Origin: Hetaerina americana
Lineage: Eukaryota; Arthropoda; Insecta; Odonata; Calopterygidae
Length of the DNA: 64,000 nt
Direction of reading: 5' to 3'
NCBI GenBank assembly: GCA_022747635.1
Contig: JAKTNV010000001.1
Location: 41,768,072-41,832,071, forward strand
The notes below the pieces were generated by a model. It searched no databases. It was not told where the DNA came from and saw only the letters and a list, made by a program, of their open reading frames with translations. The stretch's first letter is position 1; each line of letters opens with the position of its first letter. This document shows, piece after piece, positions 61,853 through 64,000 of the stretch. A program made the position numbers and the translations under genes.

Positions 61853-64000
61853 TTTAAAGACAAAATAAGATCCGATTGAACGAATAATATAAGGATTTCT
61901 CACAGTATTAGTTCAAAATAAACTTTTAACTCAGTGTAACAGAATAAATAACACATTCCACAACCAACCACGTGCAAACTTTGAACAACGTGGAGTTAAC
62001 TGGATTTCAAGACTAGTTTGCTTCTGGAGATAATGATAATTGAGCATCGCCCTGCGTCGTAATCAGTTGCGATGCTTAAAAGTGCACAAAGCTGGCGGGG
62101 TGTCTGATCTGTAGTAAACGACGCGAGGATTTGCAATCTTGTTAAAGAGCTATTAAGAGAAGGTATGATCCAATTTTTCTTTTGAAACACTTATGACACG
62201 ACTTCGGCTAATTATTGCATGAAAATTATTTCCGGGGAGCAAGCATAGACAGTACCATCACGAAACAAAGGCGCATGCATGGGTGATGACTCTCAATTCA
62301 AACAATACGAAGGAATAATGGCGTATTTACTGACGAGACGACTGTAATTCAAACATAAGTTTTGAATCAATGGCGTAAAATGTGGAATCTTAACCAGAGA
62401 GTATCAATTTTTGAAGGAAAGTAATTTATTTCCCTTATAATTCTAGCAACAGGGTATCATTTAAGTAATCTTTGTATTTTGAAATGGATCTGGTGAAACA
62501 CGCATCGGGATTTCTTATTTACGACAGTTAATGTGAAATGATAGAGCTAGCTTAAATTTGCCATGAAAAACCAAATCTAACGAACTCCTTGAGGAAAATA
62601 AAGTTCAAATTCCAGCCATATCATACGGTTCACTCATTGAAACCTCATTCTTTATATACCTAAATTTTACTGTGCATTAACATTATTAATAAATGTCTTG
62701 AAATCTTTTTAAGGCGCTTTAATGTATCACACATTAATTTCAAGAATCGGTCGGACTGAAGCTATAAGTTTTTACTTGGGATGTATTAATATTTTCAACG
62801 TACAAACCAATAGGAAAAACCTATTCCAACACATTATGTTAGAATTTTCCTCATATTAAAAAACTAATTTTCAGTGGGTCCAGAATGAATAGCGCCAGAA
62901 TAAATTGAGAAAATGGTGGTATAGAGAAATCGAGAAAATAGTAAATGCATAGAGAAAAGCGGCAACGCTTAAATAGTGCTACAGATGAAAATATGTTAGG
63001 TAGAATTTTGGAGACGAAATGGAACTCGAAAAATTTCCAAATGCTGATTTTTTACGCTCATGGAGGAGGAGTTAATATGTATTTGCTCTTCCCAATATTG
63101 CCAAAGTCAAGAGCCTGTAACAATAGTGAAGAAATGCACTACTTTCTTCATTGATAATCCTCTGTCTGCATTCAATTTGCTTGATCTATCAACGGACAAA
63201 TATGATGGATTGACTAGATATCACCTGTGAAAGATGAAGATGATTTGAATACAAAGGTTACAAAAGCAAAATTATGGCATGGAGAAAAGTGTCAGAAAAA
63301 AATAAAGTTCGCCAGGTCACAGCTTTAGCAGTAACTAACATGTGAATCAAGAAGACATGGGATAACTCTGTCATCAGTAAGGAGTACCATTTTGAGATTT
63401 TGTTTTGTAGAATTGAGAAAATTTTATTACAATTCAATCTCTTCATTCCCCTATGGATTCTTATCCTGGCATCTTCCATTTTGTATTTATCTTAGTATGC
63501 ATCTTTTATCTTCCTCTGTAGTTCTTCCCCTAAAATCTTTATTTTAGTTATGGTCTTTATTAAGCCACCCTGTCTCAGGTTGTATCCAATAGTCTCTCAG
63601 TTCTTTCAGGGAGCTACATTGTACCATTTGATGATTAAAGTACAAAATGCTAAGGAAAAATCCTTTTCCTCTGGCAACCAATCATCTAGGTAGGGAATTA
63701 TTTGTACTTGAAACCTCTAGAGACATTGCCACTGTCCATTGCTGCAAAAGAACAAGCTCTAGAGACTGTACTTCATCTGTAAATGAGAGAACTGGGAAGT
63801 TTTCTTTAGAAGACCTTCGGAATTTTGTAGAAGGGACAATGCTCTATCCTGAATAGGATTTGACTGATGCCATGCTATGGACCCATCTAATAAGTTAGGA
63901 GGAGTGGACTGGCTCACTAGGCCAATACTACACCCCTAAGGAGTGATGTCATATCTTGCCCACCAAGATAGTTTATGGATCAATCTTGCTCCCTCCAAAA
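61853..64000. other. Region upstream of RRP9
   Basis: The first few hundred bases (to about 62350) are GC-richer and should hold the RRP9 promoter. Beyond that I see AT-rich sequence without a supported exon of the lipid-transfer gene or any other gene. Frames at 62945-63154 and 63647-63856 have no recognisable homology. Confidence 0.45.

Noticed and set aside
61165..61868. Several plus-strand frames opposite RRP9
   Set aside because: Antisense shadows of the strongly supported RRP9 reading frame.
63647..63856. 69-codon plus-strand frame near the right edge
   Set aside because: No homology recognised, ordinary length for chance in this sequence, no promoter or splice context.

Overview
This is a eukaryotic window and almost certainly comes from an arthropod, most likely an insect. 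Coding exons of 30-300 bp are scattered through kilobase-scale AT-rich introns, splice junctions are canonical GT-AG, and the orthologues are animal genes. The introns are full of Tc1/mariner, Tigger/pogo, non-LTR, Penelope-like and copia debris plus tRNA-derived SINEs. I cannot place the species from the sequence alone.

Layout: (1) 1276-26349, minus strand: the 5' part of a BRWD3/PHIP-type WD40 (bromodomain family) gene, 14 coding exons in perfect phase encoding 562 residues. The bromodomain half lies beyond the left edge. (2) 26350-27109: a short divergent promoter region. (3) 27110-29622, plus strand: a complete six-exon DHDDS gene, the catalytic subunit of cis-prenyltransferase for dolichol synthesis. 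(4) 33435-59658, minus strand: the C-terminal half of a divergent large lipid transfer protein (vitellogenin/apolipophorin type), 13 exons ending in a von Willebrand factor D domain. (5) 60431-61852, minus strand: an intronless, complete RRP9 (U3-55K) gene for a U3 snoRNP protein. Because the first visible lipid-transfer exon starts in mid-protein just downstream of RRP9, RRP9 probably sits inside an intron of that gene.

Mobile DNA fills much of the rest. One non-LTR family, here called LINE-A, has at least eight fragments. Three foldback elements (11.5, 22.5 and 57.5 kb) each lie inside a LINE-A copy. They share a 3' tail and carry a hammerhead-ribozyme-like core on their arms; two have perfect 65- and 91-bp arms and 10-12-bp target duplications. 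A Penelope-like relic at 40.1-40.9 kb is a candidate relative. Three copies of one SINE, two of a second, and a short element with inverted ends and tRNA-like boxes are also visible.

The genes are not an operon or pathway cluster. The clearest functional link is the shared promoter interval of BRWD3 and DHDDS; the possible nesting of RRP9 is the other structural link. All splice models come from reading the sequence and have no transcript support.
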